Source of the DNA: Asparagopsis taxiformis
Lineage: Eukaryota > Rhodophyta > Florideophyceae > Bonnemaisoniales > Bonnemaisoniaceae
NCBI GenBank assembly: GCA_030407315.1
Contig: JALQPE010000464.1
Location: 1-64,000, forward strand
DNA: 64,000 nucleotides
Reading direction: 5' to 3'
The translations under genes were made by a program, and so were the position numbers. The notes beneath the pieces were generated by a model that worked only from the letters and a program-made list of their open reading frames with translations, was not told where the DNA came from and made no database searches. Shown here piece by piece: positions 63,140-64,000 of this stretch (the first letter of the stretch is position 1; the number at the start of each line of letters is the position of its first letter).

Positions 63140-64000
63140 CACGACAGTCCGAGACGCAGGACGCTGCATTCTTCGAAGGCCACGATGGCCTACTCCGACG
63201 CCGGAACCCTCACGATGAGGAACGTACACAAATCGTTGTGCCGGCTTCGTTACGGCCGCGGCTGCTGGAGTTAACGCACCACCACGTCCTCGCTGGACAT
63301 CCCGGGCAAACGCGTATGTACTATACCCTACGGAGGACGTACTACTGGCCCGCGATGGCCGCCGACATCCACGCAACGGTACGAAACTGCGTTGGATGTG
63401 CGAAGAACCGCGTGAAGCTTCGCAAACGGACGAACCCGTTACGTTTATTTCCGGCTACGGAGCCGCTGCGAGACCTATGTATCGACATACTAGGTCCGCT
63501 TACGAAGACCACGCGTGGTAACCGATTTATTCTCGTGATAACGGACCGCTTCACGAAGCTGACTAGAGTCGTACCTCTACGAAATATCGATTCCGCCAAC
63601 GTGGCGAGCGCGTTCGTCAACGCGTGGGTCTTCTCGTATGGACCCCCACGGACGCTCATAAGCGATAACGGAAAGCAGTTCGCTGCTAAGTTTTTCCAGC
63701 GCGTCTGCAACGAAATCGGCGTGACGAACGTCTTTACGTCGACGTACCACCCCCAAACGAACGGGCAGGTGGAGCGCTACAACAGGACGATCCTGGCGAT
63801 GCTGCGCAATTACGTGAACGAAAACCAGAACGACTGGGATCGATACGCATCGGCGTTAACGTTTGCGTACAACACGCATGTGCATTCGAGCACGGGCACG
63901 ACGCCCTTCGATTTGATTCTCACGAATCCACCGCCACCGTTGGCGCTACACACGTCGGTAACGAACCGCGAACTACCCGACGGGGGAGGGCGAGCCACTT
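62923..64000 (+). CDS. pol: Integrase part of element C Pol, in the -1 frame, partial
   Basis: Open from just after two TGA codons (62917-62922) to the window end. N-terminal zinc-binding HHCC: LTHHHVLAGH...CVGCAKNR. Catalytic residues: Asp in CIDILGP, Asp in ISDNGKQF, Glu in HPQTNGQVERYN. Then AYNTHVHSSTGTTPF. It is one base out of frame with reverse transcriptase/RNase H. A frameshift mutation in this copy is the simplest explanation; a programmed shift is possible. The C-terminal domain lies beyond the window. Confidence 0.85.

Larger units (their letters stand above)
56840..64000 (+). mobile_element. Ty3/gypsy element C, 5' LTR to integrase (runs off the window)
   Basis: 5' LTR, primer-binding site, gag, and pol in the order protease, reverse transcriptase, RNase H, integrase, which is the Ty3/gypsy order. 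It is inserted in the element B integrase. The left flank GATTC (56835-56839) is the candidate target duplication. The LTR identifies it as the same family as A and the solo LTR. Confidence 0.93.

Noticed and set aside
1..64000. tRNA, rRNA or other structural RNA genes
   Set aside because: None recognised on either strand by eye.

Overview
The window is eukaryotic nuclear DNA made almost entirely of transposable elements. I see no housekeeping gene, tRNA or rRNA. The eukaryotic signs are Ty3/gypsy LTR elements with a zinc-knuckle Gag, a hAT element with an 8-bp target duplication, CACTA-type termini, AATAAA signals and a SET domain. The long genes have no obvious introns, and the base composition is mixed: GC-rich, CG-dinucleotide-rich retroelements next to balanced DNA-transposon genes. 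A red alga or another intron-poor alga/protist is my guess; the window does not prove a lineage.

Layout. (1) 1-6026: 3' part of gypsy element A on the plus strand, with an antisense 790-aa ORF and the 3' LTR. (2) 6027-22088: giant DNA element E1, cut at its transposase end by A and ending in a CACTA-type terminus at 22088. (3) 22089-25637: one end of a related but divergent element E3, whose transposase gene is interrupted by E1. (4) 25638-48449: element E2, nearly identical to E1 but inverted; its 462-aa-type gene is interrupted by E3. (5) 48450-56839: decayed minus-strand gypsy element B, split by a solo LTR (48565-51816) that itself contains a hAT element (48576-51162). (6) 56840-64000: 5' LTR, gag and pol of gypsy element C, cut by the window end. 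The insertion order implied is A in E1, E1 in E3, E3 in E2, E2 in B. E1 and E2 together give a 13-kb inverted repeat around a 6.4-kb centre.

The notable system is the E1/E2 element. Pieced together from the two copies it is about 25.7 kb with six genes: a CACTA/Tnp2-type DDE transposase (1233 aa); two paralogous proteins with a ParB-like N-terminal DGGHR motif and a C-terminal 2-oxoglutarate-oxygenase-like HTD...H...R pattern (1174 aa, and about 992 aa before frameshifts); a 1169-aa fusion of ParB-like domain, beta-class DNA amino-methyltransferase (DPPF, DLFSG) and SET domain; and two unrecognised proteins (462 and 507 aa). The combination suggests that the element writes, and perhaps removes, DNA and histone marks on itself or its host.

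Every gene 3' end in this element faces one tandem-repeat array. Four repeat families with different units (periods about 118, 114, 105 and 91 bp) share one 19-bp palindromic core, AATAATACC-S-GGTATTATT, mostly with CAGGTG/CACTTGG-type and CCAAT/ATTGG motifs beside it. The divergent promoter between the 1169-aa and 462-aa genes has no array but carries a 72-bp inverted repeat. The arrays are candidate binding platforms, terminators or insulators, possibly read by the ParB-like proteins.
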